Shown: positions 36,801 through 46,000 of the stretch, in pieces
How the letters are laid out: each line of letters opens with the position of its first letter
Position numbering within the stretch: the first letter of the stretch is position 1
Source of the DNA: Atrichornis clamosus
Lineage: Eukaryota > Chordata > Aves > Passeriformes > Menuridae
Direction: 5' to 3'
Length of the DNA: 64,000 nucleotides
Assembly: GCA_013400975.1 (NCBI GenBank)
Contig: WBMZ01011889.1
Span: 86,882-150,881 of the forward strand
Translations under genes and position numbers: made by a program
Notes under the pieces: model-generated
Told to the model about the DNA's origin: nothing
Seen by the model: only the letters and a program-made list of their open reading frames with translations
The model's database searches: none

Positions 36801-36951
36801 AAGAACTCCATTTCCAATGAGACCTTACCCTCACTATCCACCTCAACGACCTGGATTTTTGCCTCCACCGCCTCCCCCTGAAAATAGAGTTGAACCACCT
36901 CAGTCAAATCCATCAGCTGTAGAACAACCAGAACCACAGAAGGAGACCTGA
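737..36951 (+). CDS. MIA2: MIA2 (MIA SH3 domain ER export factor 2), long TANGO1-like isoform
   Basis: A membrane protein of ER exit sites that couples luminal cargo to COPII coats. Twenty-nine coding exons join in phase: 737-851, 2327-2460, 3731-3817, 4141-5956, 8586-8801, 8916-9016, 11890-12021, 14498-14519, 14632-14720, 15112-15183, 15865-15975, 16288-16359, 16777-16881, 20409-20531, 21112-21235, 22035-22081, 22268-22358, 23573-23711, 25371-25472, 26794-26854, 27156-27191, 28126-28193, 28887-28969, 29314-29445, 30907-31059, 32411-32542, 35288-35364, 35765-35999, 36800-36951. The total is 4,827 nt, or 1,608 residues plus TGA. Layout: signal peptide 1-22, SH3 about 35-120, acidic luminal region 113-790, hairpin/TM 790-865, coiled coils 868-1300, proline-rich tail 1316-1608. 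The tail and coiled coils match human CTAGE5 closely, and FBXO33 is the neighbour, so this is MIA2 rather than MIA3. Confidence 0.93.
2327..2460 (+). CDS. MIA2: MIA2 exon 2: MIA-type SH3 domain core
   Basis: The acceptor TTCCAG precedes 2327 and the donor GTAAGT follows 2460. It encodes the core of the extracellular-type SH3 domain, including GPDCRYLNF, the hallmark of MIA/TANGO1 proteins, followed by KTGEEI and LWTGS. Cys55 is the third conserved cysteine. In TANGO1-family proteins this luminal domain recognises cargo or cargo adaptors (HSP47 for TANGO1). The exon begins in phase 1 and ends in phase 0. Confidence 0.92.
3731..3817 (+). CDS. MIA2: MIA2 exon 3: end of SH3 domain
   Basis: An 87-nt phase 0-0 exon with acceptor TTTTTTACAG and donor GTAAAC. 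It encodes [19 protein letters not shown], the last strands of the MIA-type SH3 fold (GYFPRDAV is a family signature). The fourth conserved cysteine follows in the next exon (Cys118). Confidence 0.92.
4141..5956 (+). CDS. MIA2: MIA2 exon 4: large acidic luminal region
   Basis: This 1,816-nt exon follows acceptor TTCTTTTAG and supplies residues 113-718, very rich in Glu, Asp, Ser, Asn and Gln. Cys118 completes the SH3 disulfides. Recurrent aromatic motifs stand out: SSWISGWF (about residue 216), SGWFQGG...LYFG (272), SNWFNLG...LNFG (338), SGWYTN (493) and a weaker FFSLSHF...LKF (554). Human MIA2 has comparable WF...GF segments. I place the donor at GAAG|GTAAAA (5957), which keeps frame with exon 5. 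The frame stays open without splicing to a TAA at 5992-5994, so a read-through transcript would encode a 729-residue soluble luminal form. Confidence 0.88.
5957..8585 (+). other. MIA2 intron 4 with relic coding sequence
   Basis: The frame of exon 4 (4141 + 3n) remains readable past two stops (5992, 5995) with luminal-type composition. Open blocks run 5998-6147, 6151-6231, 6235-6285 and 6289-6363, split only by single stop codons at 6148, 6232, 6286 and 6364. Text such as [19 protein letters not shown] is in that frame. Further A-rich, open blocks occur to about 7,676 in shifted frames (for example 7239-7430 and 7470-7676). I read this as the decayed 3' part of a formerly longer exon 4. From about 7.75 to 8.58 kb I see only ordinary AT-rich intron. 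Confidence 0.5.
8586..8801 (+). CDS. MIA2: MIA2 exon 5: luminal, juxtamembrane side
   Basis: A 216-nt phase 1-1 exon between TTTGCAG and GTAAGTG. It encodes a hydrophilic stretch starting [15 protein letters not shown] and ending QNYVPSN. No domain is recognisable. It is poorly conserved in the family and lies just before the membrane-associated segment. Confidence 0.82.
8916..9016 (+). CDS. MIA2: MIA2 exon 6: membrane-associated segment
   Basis: Acceptor ACCAG, donor AAAAG|GTAAGA, phase 1-0. It encodes [15 protein letters not shown]... then [10 protein letters not shown], an amphipathic to hydrophobic segment in the place of the first, partly inserted helix of TANGO1-family proteins. This is the last exon specific to the long isoform; the next exon is shared with the short form. 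Confidence 0.82.
9017..10219 (+). other. MIA2 intron 6, upstream part
   Basis: AT-rich intron with low-complexity T/G-rich sequence (about 9262-9365) and an A/C-rich tract (about 10076-10135). No exon or identifiable element is seen before the CpG island. Confidence 0.5.
10428..10454 (+). CDS. MIA2: Candidate second alternative first exon of MIA2 (short form)
   Basis: The reading MEAAGAARK ends at CGGAAG|GTGAGT, a strong donor, after exactly nine codons. It would splice in phase to AVASLPED in exon 7. It lies in the CpG island 330 bp upstream of the other first exon. Support is only the ATG, donor and phase, so it could be chance. Confidence 0.35.
10779..10789 (+). promoter_or_regulatory. 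YY1 motif overlapping the short-isoform start codon
   Basis: AAGATGGCGGC is the canonical YY1 element, often found just downstream of the start site in CpG-island promoters, where its ATG serves as the initiator codon. Here the ATG at 10782 opens the short-isoform frame. This places the likely transcription start within a few tens of bases upstream. Confidence 0.6.
10782..10898 (+). CDS. MIA2: MIA2 alternative first exon of the CTAGE5-type isoform
   Basis: The ATG at 10782 opens 39 codons ([12 protein letters not shown]... to [11 protein letters not shown]) ending at TGG|GTGAGT. The exon is phase 0 and joins directly to exon 7 ([21 protein letters not shown]), as the human CTAGE5 first exon joins VVAALPEGMRP. 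With exons 7-29 the product is 824 residues, close to the 804 of human CTAGE5. It has no signal peptide or SH3 domain and keeps the transmembrane helix, coiled coils and proline-rich tail. Its own N-terminal sequence is not conserved. Confidence 0.75.
11305..11645 (+). mobile_element. CR1 LINE 3' fragment
   Basis: The stretch reads like the 3' end of an avian CR1: GAAAGAGGGTGAATTTAGA, GGTGGTGAGGCACTGGAACA, then the block CCATCCCTGGAAGTGTTCA and AGGCCAGGCTGGATGGG, ending in ATTCTGTGATTC, the CR1 terminal microsatellite. The fragment lacks reverse transcriptase sequence and is diverged by substitutions and small gaps, so it is old and immobile. It lies in the intron between the CpG island and exon 7. 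Boundaries are approximate. Confidence 0.9.
11890..12021 (+). CDS. MIA2: MIA2 exon 7: transmembrane exon shared by long and short isoforms
   Basis: A 132-nt phase 0-0 exon after acceptor TTACTTTTCAG. It encodes [21 protein letters not shown], conserved through the family, followed by the transmembrane helix [18 protein letters not shown] and RSYQS. The helix is near residues 845-862 of the long form and 61-78 of the short form. The donor TCA|GTAAGTG at 12022 overlaps the target duplication of an LTR insertion (see the next entry). Confidence 0.93.
12027..12608 (+). mobile_element. Solo LTR of an avian endogenous retrovirus
   Basis: The segment starts TGTTGTGGTTTAACC and ends near ACCAGCATA, and reads through as one LTR of a family I recognise from many bird genomes (ACTCTGTGTGAACACTGCTC and CAGCTACTATGAAG blocks near its 3' end). 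No gag, pol or env sequence is present and there is no second LTR nearby, so it is a solo LTR. GTAAG occurs directly on both sides (12022-12026 and 12609-12613), consistent with a 5-bp target duplication. Identity continues through TGTT because the LTR starts with the same bases as the flank. The family name is not assigned here. Confidence 0.85.
12609..12616 (+). promoter_or_regulatory. Duplicated splice donor on the far side of the LTR
   Basis: GTAAGTGT repeats the active donor of exon 7 (12022-12029) after 587 bp. It is likely the original intron sequence that continued into TTCAACTT. It could act as a competing 5' splice site. Using it would add the LTR to the mRNA and introduce a TAA five codons after exon 7. 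Confidence 0.5.
12617..14497 (+). other. MIA2 intron 7, remainder
   Basis: AT-rich intron after the LTR. No further exon or recognisable element seen. A run of G (about 14086-14092) and pyrimidine-rich stretches are the only low-complexity features. Confidence 0.5.
14498..28969 (+). CDS. MIA2: MIA2 exons 8-23: cytoplasmic coiled-coil region
   Basis: Sixteen small exons (22-139 nt) encode residues 868-1315. They open with [20 protein letters not shown] in a 22-nt microexon (14498-14519) plus 14632-14720, and close with [20 protein letters not shown] (28887-28969). Almost the whole region is heptad-rich and charged. Highly conserved blocks are [21 protein letters not shown] (broken by the exon 18/19 boundary), [12 protein letters not shown] and [10 protein letters not shown]. 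In CTAGE5 and TANGO1 these coils mediate heterodimerisation and, in CTAGE5, binding of SEC12 (PREB). Exon 15 (21112-21235) adds an acidic insert, [14 protein letters not shown]. All junctions are GT-AG and in phase. Confidence 0.92.
14521..28886 (+). other. MIA2 introns 8-22
   Basis: The longer introns are 13 (16882-20408), 17 (22359-23572), 18 (23712-25370), 19 (25473-26793) and 21 (27192-28125). I see no second gene, tRNA or intact mobile element in them. Minor items are a TTTC run near 14566-14580, a TG run near 24354-24367, a tandem ATTTCTTATGTTACTAAA at about 23458-23498, and a GC-richer patch at about 26290-26515 in intron 19 that resembles no gene and may be an old repeat. Confidence 0.45.
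29314..36951 (+). CDS. MIA2: MIA2 exons 24-29: proline-rich COPII-binding tail
   Basis: Exons 29314-29445, 30907-31059, 32411-32542, 35288-35364, 35765-35999 and 36800-36951 encode residues 1316-1608. The tail starts with a near-invariant block, [20 protein letters not shown] and [18 protein letters not shown]. It continues with [20 protein letters not shown] and [17 protein letters not shown], then polyproline runs FPPPPPAG and FLPPPPPPE, and ends PEPQKET before TGA at 36949. In TANGO1 and CTAGE5 this region binds SEC23/SEC24, and its PPP motifs compete with SEC31. All introns have GT-AG ends. Introns 24-26 are phase 1, which allows frame-neutral exon skipping or insertion. Confidence 0.93.
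30836..30877 (+). CDS. MIA2: Candidate 42-nt cassette exon of MIA2
   Basis: Between exons 24 and 25, an acceptor with a pyrimidine tract (GTTTTACTATTTTCAG) and a donor (ATGG|GTGAAT) bracket 42 nt with no stop in the needed phase. Exon 24 ends in phase 1 and exon 25 starts in phase 1. Insertion keeps the frame and adds 14 residues ([14 protein letters not shown]), lysine- and alanine-rich and unlike the surrounding proline-rich tail. The acceptor of exon 25 follows only 29 bp later. I do not recall such an exon in human CTAGE5, so this is tentative. Confidence 0.35.
31060..36799 (+). other. MIA2 introns 25-28
   Basis: No second gene is visible. Intron 26 (32543-35287) includes a GC-richer part (about 32690-33660) with no recognised identity, an A/C-rich tract (about 33873-33920) and a trinucleotide run of GAT then GTT/ATT units (34764-34812). 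Introns 25, 27 and 28 look ordinary. Confidence 0.45.
34764..34812 (+). repeat. Compound trinucleotide microsatellite
   Basis: About five GAT units run into GTT and ATT units with one CTT interruption. It lies in MIA2 intron 26 and has no coding role. Confidence 0.8.
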
Positions 36952-37347
36952 CAGTCATGGGGGAATGTGCTGAACCATTTTTGAGCTCTCCTACTGGCAT
37001 TTTTCCTTATGTTAAGTAACCATTGTTACTTAGGTCTATATAAACTACTTTGCTCAAATTGAAGCTTAATAGAGAAAATTCTCAGGATAGTATTTTGTAA
37101 ATAAAGAATGAAATAACTATGAATATTGTGAATAAGTGATTTCCACTGTACAGTAGTAATTTTAAATTAAGTATTTCTAACTTGAGTAATCTCTTCAGAG
37201 GTGTATAAAATTAAATCATGTGAACCTTATGGTAAAAGTCCAGCTGCTTTGTCCTGGTTGAGCTGTACAGGGAGTCTCTCTGCATGCCAAAAGTGATGCT
37301 GCTGCTTTATGAGTAGGATGTAAAAATAAATGAAAACAGTTAATAAA
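36952..37347 (+). other. MIA2: MIA2 3' UTR
   Basis: AT-rich sequence after the TGA. It contains three AATAAA signals at 37100-37105, 37325-37330 and 37342-37347, so two clusters of cleavage sites are plausible, about 150 and 390 nt after the stop. The end is not seen directly. Confidence 0.6.
37100..37105 (+). terminator. First poly(A) signal of MIA2
   Basis: AATAAA 149 nt after the stop codon, in an AT-rich context. Two more copies near 37325 and 37342 could give a longer 3' end. Confidence 0.6.
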
Positions 37348-40300
37348 AATCTACAGAAAATGAAAGCAATGTCACTGGTAACATGGTCTAATAGAAGTAG
37401 TTAAAGTGAGGATGAATAACCATCCTTCTCCACTCCAGTCTCCTCTGTTAAAGACCTTGTGGGGGATCTTTCAGCTGTCAAGCTCTACAATGTGGTAATT
37501 CTCCTGCCACGACAGTGGGTGGGAAGGCACAGCAGAAAAGCTGAGCAACTCCCCCACCACTCTTCAAAAGCTGGAGTGGAGCAGTGTTTTACTGAAGATG
37601 TGTACTGGGGGTTTTTATGACCTGGGAGGAAGGAGTCAGAGCTATGAGATGCTCCAGCACAGCACAGCCCTTACCTTTGAAGATGTATGGCTGCAGCAAA
37701 TTAGTACTTGGGGTGGGTTTTTTACGGTCTCAACAGGAATTCAGTTTATTAGGTTTACAGATTTTAACACCAGCATTGGGGAGATGCTGGGCAGGACAAA
37801 GCAGAACTAAAAAGTACAAGAAGAAAGTGGCAGACTGCAGCATTAGTAAGCTTGTGCATATAAAAGCATTTCATGTGTTTCCTTGCTCACTTCTGCAGGC
37901 CAGGTTTCCATGTGCTGCTGCCCTGGCAGGACTGGCTGTCACAACAGGCACAGTGCACCTACCTGCAGCCAGGGCACGGGTGTCCTTTGCCATGCTGGAT
38001 CTGGACAGAGCCAAGCTCTGCTTTTACTGACTATTGCACAATCTGAAGACTTTTGCTAGAAGCTGGTGGCTATTCTGACAGTTTGGCTTCAATGTGAAAA
38101 CCATGTAAGGACTCAGTGCGGTCATTTAGATAAAGAAGCAAACTGTTTCTAGCAAGCCCCCACTCCCAGCAGCAGTTCAAACACCAGTCCCCCTTCTCTG
38201 CATGCATACACACACACAAACACACCAGTTTCAGGCTTCAGTATAAATGCAGCCACCACACCCCATAATTAGAAGTTACCAAAAAAAACCTCCAGCCCAC
38301 TTTTTTTTTGTAATTGGTTAGGTCGAGTCTGCCAAGAGAGCATTTTCTTTTGTAGCTCAGTACTCCTGCTCCTACCATTATTCCCACATTGGCTTCTTTC
38401 AGCTGTAGAACTCTTCCATGGCTCATTCCTACAATTTCTTTATACTTTGTGCTTCTAGGTTAGCCCTCAAAGACATTTAGATAAACCTTTGTACTCCAGC
38501 AATCCAGTGACAAGTTCTGACAATAGGCATTTTAAAGCATCATCCATGTTAAATTAACCATGTAGTTTGATTTGGCTGTTGCATCACTTTTAGCCAAGGA
38601 GTTGTTAATACGAGTTTGCCTGAGAGACTTCACCAGGATTCTAAAAGGAATTACTAGGTTTTACCCTTATCCTTGTCATCAGCCCTAGGAACAACCAGAA
38701 CTGGCCTCTACACACTTGGCCCCTCACAGAGAACCAGGGGATAGTGCAGAGGTCCTGGGCTGATAAATACTGCCATAACCCTTTTTCACACCTTCCCCAA
38801 CTCACCTCAGGGGCTGCAAAAACTACTTAGGAATGTACCTATGTTTTCTGAGCAAACACAGTATTTTCTCTGTGTGGGTTAAATATTTCTTCTAAGTCAA
38901 CTGAAAAGTTCTTCCTCCACCAAAGCACGCTACTTAATGCCCACAATGGTATTGCCAGCTGTGGGCAAAACAGAAGATAGCTGGACTAAGATAATGCAGA
39001 ACAAGCATGCATTGGATCACCCTGCAGAGAGAATGGCATAATTCCAGACTTTTCCCCCCGCCTCCTGTAGTAGTACAAAATCTTATTTGTCAATTTGGAA
39101 ACAAGCTTAGATTTATGCAATAGGAAGCAGGTAGATGGTAACCTGTAAGATGTATTTAGGTATGTTTAAGTGAGAGAAAGGCCACACAAAAGTGTGTGGG
39201 GCTAAGTCCCTGTTCCTCCCACTCCCAGAAGCAAAAGCAACTCAGTTTTAACAAATGAGGGCTTGTGTTCCAAGCTCCTCCAGCTAAACTGACAATGCAG
39301 AAGACCAACCTGACATTGCCATCTCTTTAGGAAAAACAACAAAAAATCCCTTTTGGGATTATGCAAGCTCAAAGTAATTTCACACATTTTGTAAAGTCCC
39401 ACTCCAAATGCAAGTGCACATTAAGACCATCTTAGTTTTCTAACACTTGATTACAGATTGCTTCAGCTCTAACCCCTTTATCCTGGTATCACTAACAGAT
39501 TACTGCTGAAAATACAGGCAGACAACAAACCCCACTTGTATCTATTTCTAAGGAGAACAATCGGGTGCACTTGTCCAACACTGCCCAAGGTGTGGCTTTC
39601 ACCACACATTCCTGCTTTACTGGACTCCCTATACTTGCCAAGATAGAAAGATTCTAGCCTGCTAAGCACATTGACTTCTTCCCTGAAACACAAGCCAAAT
39701 CCAGTGAGTAGACTGCAGACAGTACAAAAAAAATCAGGCCTGGAGCACTAACGGGACACCCATGGATAAGAGCCGACTCTGGCTGCAACTGCAGTAAATA
39801 AAAGAGCTGCATTATCTCTCAGCCATAGTCAAGTGGGCTTCTCCTGCTCCACATCTTATCTTCTAAGATTAAAAGTTCATTAAAACAAAGCAGGAAAGAG
39901 GTTAGACCAAACAGAGAAAAAACACGTTTATGTAACATAAAGGCAAACAGGTTACTTCCCAGCTCTATTTAGTAAGACAGTTACCCATAAAATGCAGTAA
40001 CTTGCAGAGATAAAATTACCATCCTGCAACTCTGTTTAAACCAGTGGACAGAGTTTGCTTCATTTGTTTCTGGCTTTTTCTGTGCAACTTCCTGAAATCT
40101 TGAACCCTATATGACCAAACTTCAGGTTCAGATGCTGCTGAGCAATCACCATCAGATTTAACTGCTACATAAACCTTCCTCCTGAAGCCGAGCCCTGAAA
40201 GATGCCGAGCCCTGAAAGATGCCAAGTCCCAGTATTTCACTTTACTGAAACATGGAAAGCCAAAGCCATATTTACCTTATCTTTCCTACCCACAGCATCT

Positions 40301-41041
40301 CTTCTGTATGTTGGCAAATGACCTTGCTTACCAAATCTGCGAGATCTAGGAAACTGCTTGAACAAGCAGCTGTGCAGTGCTCACGCTTGGCAGCAGGTTG
40401 GGCTGTCGTAACCTGAAGCTCAGAAGCTCGACTGAAGTCCGTGCTTGGCATGCACACACTGACCAGCCACTCTGACAAGCCGCACAGCACAGCCAGCCAT
40501 CGCAGGGCACGCCAGCTCCTCCCCAGCTGACCAGACATCTGACCAGACCTGACTTTTCATTCAGAATGCACAGCTGTGTACTCTGGGTACGGATAAAATG
40601 TCAAACTGAAGCATTGCAGGTATTCATAATCTATTTAATAGTGGGACACCAAAGAAGTACTACACATTTTTCTTGAGCACATTAGATTTTGACTTAAGCA
40701 ATTGCAACTGATGCAGTAATTTCTCAAAAATAGTCTTCTATAGTCTACAATCCACAATTTATTGTATCAGTCTAATAGGTCATATAATGATATACTGTTT
40801 GTGCTAACTGGTCTGATCTTTAGCAAAGCATCCTTCCGCCACCACCCCAAAAAACGTTGACAAAATTTAGCCAAATTAAAAAAAAGTAATTCTGTGTGAC
40901 TCATTTTAGATTTTTCTGCTGACCTAAACACAATGGGAATTACTAGTTATACACATCTTATGAACGATGTTGCATTTTAATTCTAAAAATCTCCATGCTG
41001 GTAACAATAAAGTATTTTATACAGCGATCAATTTTTAATGC
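37348..41041. other. Intergenic spacer between convergent MIA2 and FBXO33
   Basis: About 3.7 kb separate the two 3' ends. I see no gene. There is a CA-rich run near 38205-38225 and a tandem 17-bp duplication at 40187-40220. Open frames here (for example 37617-38030) have no splice context, conserved motif or biased composition. Confidence 0.5.
40187..40220 (+). repeat. Tandem duplication of a 17-bp unit
   Basis: GCCGAGCCCTGAAAGAT occurs twice in direct succession, followed by a partial third copy (GCCAAG). No function is suggested. Confidence 0.85.
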
Positions 41042-42730
41042 TTTATTCATTGATTAAAAGAATATAACATTTAACATAAACCATACAACATCAGTCATCA
41101 ATTCAAACATTCAGCTGGTTTCCTTACATTTTCTGTCAGGATTTTTTTTTAATCTGATCACATTTATAAGATAAAATCTCACCACATCTGGCATATACAC
41201 ACACTGTGCCAGTGGATTCACTCTACTGATGTACATATAAAATCCGCATGGTATGTGCTCACTGGAGACAAAACAGCGCACACCTGTCAAAAGGTCATTT
41301 TAATATAAGATGGTAAAACCATTTGTAAAACACATATAAACTTTTTCCATAAATAGAATCATATCTGGACATCTGTTGCATAAATTGTGTTTTCCAAAGC
41401 TTACAATATAGCAGCCAGGTCTCAGCACTGCTGGGCACCCACGTTGGCCACTTACTTTATTATTGCAGACTGTCCTTTAAACATTAAATGCACAACATTC
41501 GTACCACTTAAAACTGGGGTCAGGTGGAAGTCTCACAGAGACCACGTCTGTACCGCGGTTGCCCTGAAACAGTTACATCGGCTTCTAAAGCCTCTCAGAT
41601 ATAACAAGATTTTAAAACATACTTCATGGAATGTTCTTCATGCATCATAGCAGCTCATACCTGTGATAGAACAAGCTTTGTATTTGTTTCCTTTCCTTCC
41701 TTTACATTCACTATTCACAGTGAAACAGGTGCATGTTTGTTAAGAGTTCTGAGGTTGCTGACTGAGCCACAGCACAGCTGTGTACCACAGGTCGAAATTC
41801 GACCTTATATATTACAATCTAGCAGTATCTGGCTGGCCAAAAGTTGGCCTGCCCCTGCCAGCATGTGGGCACTTCTTCGTTTTTAATCTATTCTTTGGCA
41901 GCTGACACAGGCGCTGACAGAGAAAATCCAGTGACTTGGTTGTTAGGGATTTCACGACTAATGTTTGTTTGCAGGTGTAGACCTTTGTATCGAAATCTTC
42001 ACTGTTATGCGTTTACCTCATCGGAGTGCACATTCTTGCTTTTTCCTTTCAAACTTTGGCCCAAAGCTAACTTTTAAGGAAGATGACAGAACATGAGAAC
42101 AAACGAGGAGTTTGCAAGGAATCCAAAAGACTACAGCTCATGGAGTGAATCTGTAAGTGCAGGTACCTGAACGCTAGTGTTTTACACTGCCGCTTTACAG
42201 CTAAGGAAGGCCGAGAATGGAGTTAAGCCATGCTTCAGAATCCGCACGTGAAATAAAGCAAGGTAAGAGCCTTACAGTGAACAGCCCTGGATAGACTTCT
42301 CGTCCCTTAAGCCTATTAAGTAGCATGCTACTGGATTAAGCACACAATGACAGCATAGAAATCCACTGGGCTATGGATATGGGTATTAAAAACAGTTGGC
42401 TCCCAAGCACAGGACTCCAATATAATAGCAAAATAATTCAAAATGCAGTTACTCAATTCCAGTTAGCCGGCAACCTCAGACAGCCTTTGGCTGTATCTTT
42501 GTAAGGTTTGGTAGACAAGTCCATTAACCGTGAAAACCCTAAACACTGCCACTTTCAGCTTCTAAACCAATACCCGACTACGTTCTTTTATCAAGAAGTA
42601 GAATACACATATATAATTCTATATAGCTAATACTGATTAAACACAGCACAAAAGGGGTTAATTCACACTACTGAGAAAACATAATAGGACCCTACTTGCA
42701 TATGTAACCACAGGAATTGTAAATAAGGAG
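41042..42730 (-). other. FBXO33: FBXO33 3' UTR
   Basis: Non-coding sequence downstream of the FBXO33 stop on the - strand. The best distal poly(A) signal is AATAAA at 41047-41042 (TTTATT on the + strand), giving a 3' UTR of about 1.7 kb; another copy lies at 41462-41457. The extent is inferred from these signals only. Confidence 0.5.
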
Positions 42731-43002
42731 CTAAATGCCTTCACTGAAGCTTTGCATCTCTCTGTAAAAGTGACGGGTGGGCTCAGTGAAGACACTGAGC
42801 AGTTCTATGTCCATGACGGCATGCCAAGGTCGACCCAATCCGAGAGATACTTGCTCAATGAAATTGTGTACTGGATCCACATCCTGATCCGCCAGTTCTC
42901 CTTGGTCGAATTCAATGCTTTCTTCTGTGACTTCCAGTACTTTCAGGTCAGAGCCACGAAGACGAGCGATTGCTATAAGATTATGAGCCCAGACTGTGTA
43001 AC
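42731..43002 (-). CDS. FBXO33: FBXO33 exon 4 (last coding exon)
   Basis: Acceptor TCTTTCCCCATAG, entry phase 1. It encodes GYTVWAHNLIAIARLRGSD through DIELLSVFTEPTRHFYREMQ and ends FSEGI. It aligns with the human C-terminus with very few changes. The acidic stretch FDQGELADQDVDPVHN is conserved. Confidence 0.95.
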
Positions 43003-46000
43003 CTATGGGGAAAGAAAAACAAAGTTGCTCTGTCATTTTGCTATGAGACATTTTCTTAGTGTAGTACGTAAGAAATACCAGACCATCTCAACATCTCTCC
43101 CAACCTATTCTGTCATCTTCCATCTGGCAGATTCCTCTTAGGGCATGGTGGGGGCTTTTTGGTTTCAAGTGGTAAAGTCCCCATTTTATACTCTGAATAA
43201 GAAAGTATAAAAATATTTCAGATAGTTTCACCAGGTTTTTCTAGATCTATTTTTTCCCCCACTTGCAGAGTAGTGGACTACTTTAAGTTATATATACAAC
43301 TTCAAATCTCCAGTGATCTACTTCGTAGTATAAACAGATTGAAAAACGTGAGTTATCAATTAAGTGAATGCATAAAAGGACTGCTTTAAAACTCTGCTTA
43401 TGCTAGAAAAAAGGTTTCCTTTTGTTGCTTTAGAAGTAGACTTAATTAAAAAAAAACCTCACAAAACCCACAACCAAACAAACAAAAAAATCAACACACA
43501 CACAAACCAGAAGCCTTTCCAGACTTCCTTCCATGTATCTTGTTATTCTGTCTGAGATAAAACATAATTACACCGCTTTCCTCTCTTCACATAATATATC
43601 AGCATCCCTCTTTAAAAACTCCTACTCCCCAGTTACCTGTTAGCTTTCTGTGCCCTGGCTAAGGAAAATGCTGAGCTCCTCCTTATCCACATGCAAACCA
43701 CAGATGGTCTGGGAACTTCCCTTCTGGGGAGCTCTGCCAAATCAGCCCTTCCACTGCAAGAGGAGAGGCTCACTTCTGCCTTCATCATCATTCTCACAGA
43801 TGCCAAGGCTCTTGGTGAGATGCCCACTTAGGCCCCAAGCTGCAGTCCGCATAATGTTTGAACTGGTAAAGCTAAACTGCTGAGAAGTAAAAGCTAACTG
43901 TGGTTTGGTCTTCCAACAATGCAGTTAACATGCTCTACATCATAATGTATCAAAATAAGGTAGATAGTTAAAGAATGAAGAAAAGACATCAAAGTAATAC
44001 AGAAAAGTGAAATTTTTGTTCTGTTTTCTTTTACTTTTTTCTATTGTGTCTCTAAATATATTGGCTAGGGGAGGTTTTTAACAAGGAAGCCTGCACACAT
44101 CTGTAAGGCTCATTTCTGGTATGTTAACCATTAGGAATGCATAAATTCCCAAAATTTTCATCTGCTGGATACTTCACCTCCAACACCACAACTGTCCACA
44201 GAAGATGAAGCTGCCAACAAGCAGCTTAATTCAAAGTCCCTTCCTTAATAGGGACATTCAACTCAATGGAAAATTCCTCCCTGCTTGATGACACTCTCCT
44301 ATCAGGACATGAAGGAGCTCACAACACCTTCCAGTTATCTTGATCATAAAGGAACTTACCAAAGAAATCCTTGAAAGAAAATGCAAGAATAAAGGCAGGA
44401 AAAAACCTGCAGACTAAATCTTCTTTACCATCCTGTGGTCAGGTATATGGCTTTTGCTGTTGACATCCTCTTTTCATGGTGAGATCCTCTATGCACTGGA
44501 ACAACCATCTTATTCCCAACTTAGTCTCATTTTAAATTAACTCTCCTTTCAAAAGTTTTGCCTGAAATTTCTTTGGCAGCCTTCCAGCTGCCAAAAAGTC
44601 TCTGTACAGATAAGTATTCAGAGGTAACAGGGAATGATCACTTCACTACTGGTATTACTGAACAACAAATTTACCATGAGCCCACTGTAATTTGTTCCTC
44701 CTTGCTAGCAAAAATTTCAACTTTAGTTTTGCTCATGGACAGAATTATACTTAACCAGTATGTTTATAACACAAAGCCACAAAAGTCCATGTGAAGTGTC
44801 CTTCCTTTATTAAGGGAGGAAGAAAGAAAATGTTTTTTAAAAGGCCTCTGTTCTCACAGATGGACCATAGTTCTAATTCACAGTGCCAGATCATACCACA
44901 AGTATCCTATTGTCTCCATCCCATCTCAAATGACCACACACTCTTTATATTCTTTCTTCATTCTGCAAGCATGTATTTAACATCTGCCTTCCTCTAGCTC
45001 CTGAACATGCTACCTTGGAGGAAAGATGATATGACTTCCCAAAAAAGACAATCATGAGGCACTCCAGAGAAAAGTGTCCTTTAGCATGTATTTTCCCCTT
45101 CCTCTTTTGGTCAGTGACAAGTGGCAGCCAAAACTAGATGTAAATCAAAGCTTTTTCAAAAGCAAACTAATACCAGAAGAGGAAACACACACACACAAAA
45201 GCCTGAGAAGCACTGGAAACTGAAGGAGACAGAAAAAGAAACCTGAGCACTTAGAACAAATTACAGCACCTTGAACAAAACCACCTTCTTCTCCTGAAAG
45301 AAACTTGACAGTATAATATGGCAAGTGGAGCCAGAAAATATTATATGGCAAACCTCAGAATATCCAAGCATGAGGCTAAGATGCTGTACTGAGGCATCCC
45401 AGCATTCTGGATATTTCTTCCTAATAGTGTTCTTCCTACAGCGGCAACTCTCAAAGAAGGATGCTTACAGTATAGCACTAGAGAAGTCATGTTCACAGCT
45501 TAGAAAGATCAGGAGGCATTTATAAGCAGCTTAGCTAACTTCTGCTGCAAGGAGGGGGGAAAAGAATCTGAATCCCAACATAAGAGCAAGGCGATACTTG
45601 GCCATTCTCTCCCACAGGCAGACACAGGATCTCTCCAAAAAAAGATGATGTAGCAACAACCATTTGCTAGACAGAACCGTAGAAGACATTGGCTTTCCCA
45701 ATGCTCCACACAGACTAATACCTTCCCCTGAATAGATGTGTCCTGATATTAAAGATATTTACACTAGCTTATGTTCAGATGTTTTACAACCTTTTAAAGT
45801 TAGACAATATATTAGAGGACATTCTTGTAGCAGAAAGATAATTTAAGGTAACACGTAATTTAAAATTTTTTTAAAGGTCCTCAAACATGTATCCAAATTT
45901 TAAAAGAAACTGCTGAAATCCACATCTAGAGTGGTAGAGTCATGTACCAGTATCTGTCACACTTGGAAACTATAAAGAAGAGATAGCTGAATTAATCATG

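Noticed and set aside
737..36951. Alternative identity as MIA3 (TANGO1)
   Set aside because: The proline-rich tail and coiled-coil blocks match CTAGE5/MIA2, the luminal part is much shorter than in MIA3, an internal CTAGE5-type promoter is present, and FBXO33 is the neighbour as at the human MIA2 locus.
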